A program made the position numbers and the translations under genes. The notes under the pieces were generated by a model, which made no database searches, was not told where the DNA came from, and worked only from the letters and a program-made list of their open reading frames with translations. 64,000 nucleotides of DNA from Rhynchonema sp. JSB1_4 (taxonomy: Eukaryota > Nematoda > Chromadorea > Monhysterida > Xyalidae): contig JASAMV010004796.1 in NCBI GenBank assembly GCA_030248065.1, positions 115,559-179,558 on the forward strand. The letters are read 5' to 3'. Shown here piece after piece: positions 63,051 through 64,000 of the stretch; within the stretch, counting starts at the first letter, position 1; every line of letters begins with the position of its first letter.

Positions 63051-63470
63051 CAGGTGTAGTTCCTTATCCGGAGGGGAGAGAGCGGACCCCCCCCCCCCGT
63101 TTATTTCGAGTGAGATAGTGCACCCCATAGGTTTTTTAGACACTTTTTAGGTGCAATTTGCACCTAAAAATTGGACCTAGATTTTTCGCATTTTGTTCAT
63201 AAAACAAAGTTCTAGGTGCAAGTCGCATCTAAAATTTGACATGCTTACCCAGTGATTTTTGAAAAAAAACTATGGTGCACCCCCGAGGGGTTAGGGGAGG
63301 AAGACACAAAGTCAGGAAAAGGTAACTTTTTGAGGTGAAAACTTTGACCTCTTTTTGCCTCTTGCTGGAAAAAATTTATCCCGGAGGGGGAGATAGGGGA
63401 TAGTGTACCACCTGAGGGGAAGATAGCGTACCCGAGGTGGGACACCTCCCCCATAAACCACACTGTCTTG
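63051..63470. mobile_element. hAT-type element, GTGTAGTTCC family
   Basis: The left end is CAGGTGTAGTTCC. The right end contains CATAAACCACACTG followed by five extra bases before the 8-base repeat TCTGGATG (63043-63050 and 63471-63478, exact). The interior shares the GGAGGGGGAGATAG units with 57436-57798 and also carries a GTGCAA-palindrome element (63124-63273), so it is a composite. Confidence 0.75.
63124..63273. mobile_element. GTGCAA-palindrome element, second copy
   Basis: Bounded by CATAG and CTATG, with AGGTGCAATTTGCACCT and TCTAGGTGCAAGTCGC inside. It is the inverse-orientation relative of 5022-5208, one palindrome shorter, nested in the hAT element at 63051-63470. Confidence 0.65.
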
Positions 63471-63478
63471 TCTGGATG

Positions 63479-64000
63479 TTTCCTGAACTCAGTTATCCAT
63501 TAGAAGTAACACGCAGTTGGTCCGCTTTATAGTTCATGAACAATTTTGGCAAGATTGCATTTAGATTGATTTTAATTCGTGATTTTGAAGAGGTTATGTT
63601 GCAACCCGCATGTTGCACATGATATAGGGATGAACACAAAAAATATTCATGACCTGCATATTATGTTCACCGGGCCTGGCCTAACTATGTTCGCAACTCT
63701 TCATGAAATGAACTGGACGTTGCCGTCACGTCAGTCAGTAGTAACATGGTTCTCGGCGCCCTGTACAAGCATGAAAGAGTCGAAGAACAAACGCATGTCC
63801 TTATAAATTATATAAATAGCCAGCCATACCTAACTTGTACGAGGGCTCGAGTCCGATCCATCAACATTCATTGTGGTGTTCGATCAAAACCAGGAGTCGC
63901 TGGCATGCGCCTGCACGCAACTGACGTGCGAGCTCGCCGGCTAACAAGACAAATATCCCAGATAAAAGATGGCATTGGTGAATATAAGACACTCACCTGG
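63479..64000. other. No supported gene
   Basis: No exon-like stretch, repeat with clear ends or RNA gene could be supported here. Confidence 0.3.

Overview
This is a stretch of a compact, intron-rich animal genome. Almost every recognisable protein is split into many short exons (about 70-350 bases) by GT-AG introns, most of them 50-400 bases with TTTCAG or TTTGCAG-like acceptors. The gene set is metazoan: EPG5, coatomer zeta, telomerase reverse transcriptase, MORC2, DIMT1, a class-B DNAJ, an astacin and C-type lectins. Splice-acceptor-like sequence lies 8-30 bases upstream of several start codons. That, the short introns, and the astacin and C-type lectin genes would suit a nematode or another small ecdysozoan or lophotrochozoan, but the phylum cannot be fixed from sequence alone. 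No prokaryotic, organellar or intact viral gene was seen.

Layout. 598-18474 (+) is an EPG5 homologue lacking its N-terminal part, with about 40 exons. 19445-20436 (+) is coatomer zeta. 20968-21665 (+) is an unidentified three-exon protein. 22601-24536 (+) is a single-pass membrane protein with a kelch-like propeller. 25792-31507 (+) is telomerase reverse transcriptase with all catalytic motifs. 31780-41013 (+) is a MORC2-type GHKL ATPase with a CW zinc finger. 41870-44057 (-) is DIMT1, convergent with MORC2. 44058-47429 holds repeats and weak exon-like pieces. 47430-54401 is an accessory, probably secreted block: C-type lectins on both strands, an astacin (-) and two small possible secreted peptides. 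55659-60471 (+) is a DNAJB co-chaperone. 61486-62979 (+) is an unidentified helical protein. The rest is repeat-rich.

Mobile DNA is the other theme. At least seven non-autonomous hAT-type elements have exact or near-exact 8-base target duplications (1812-2484, 8205-9012, 8523-8938, 28378-29481, 32443-32855, 33941-34187, 57436-57798), and an eighth at 63051-63470 has an irregular end. One hAT lies inside another, and one lies inside a 2.3-kb long-inverted-repeat element. Foldback MITEs with GTAAAGGC ends, other foldbacks, GTGCAA-palindrome elements and a dispersed conserved block of about 32 bases (eight copies) occupy introns of nearly every large gene.

The genes do not form one pathway. EPG5 (autophagosome-lysosome tethering) and coatomer zeta both act in membrane traffic. 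TERT and MORC2 are head to tail with 272 bases between stop and start, which could mean joint transcription. The lectin and astacin cluster looks like extracellular or immune/digestive functions.
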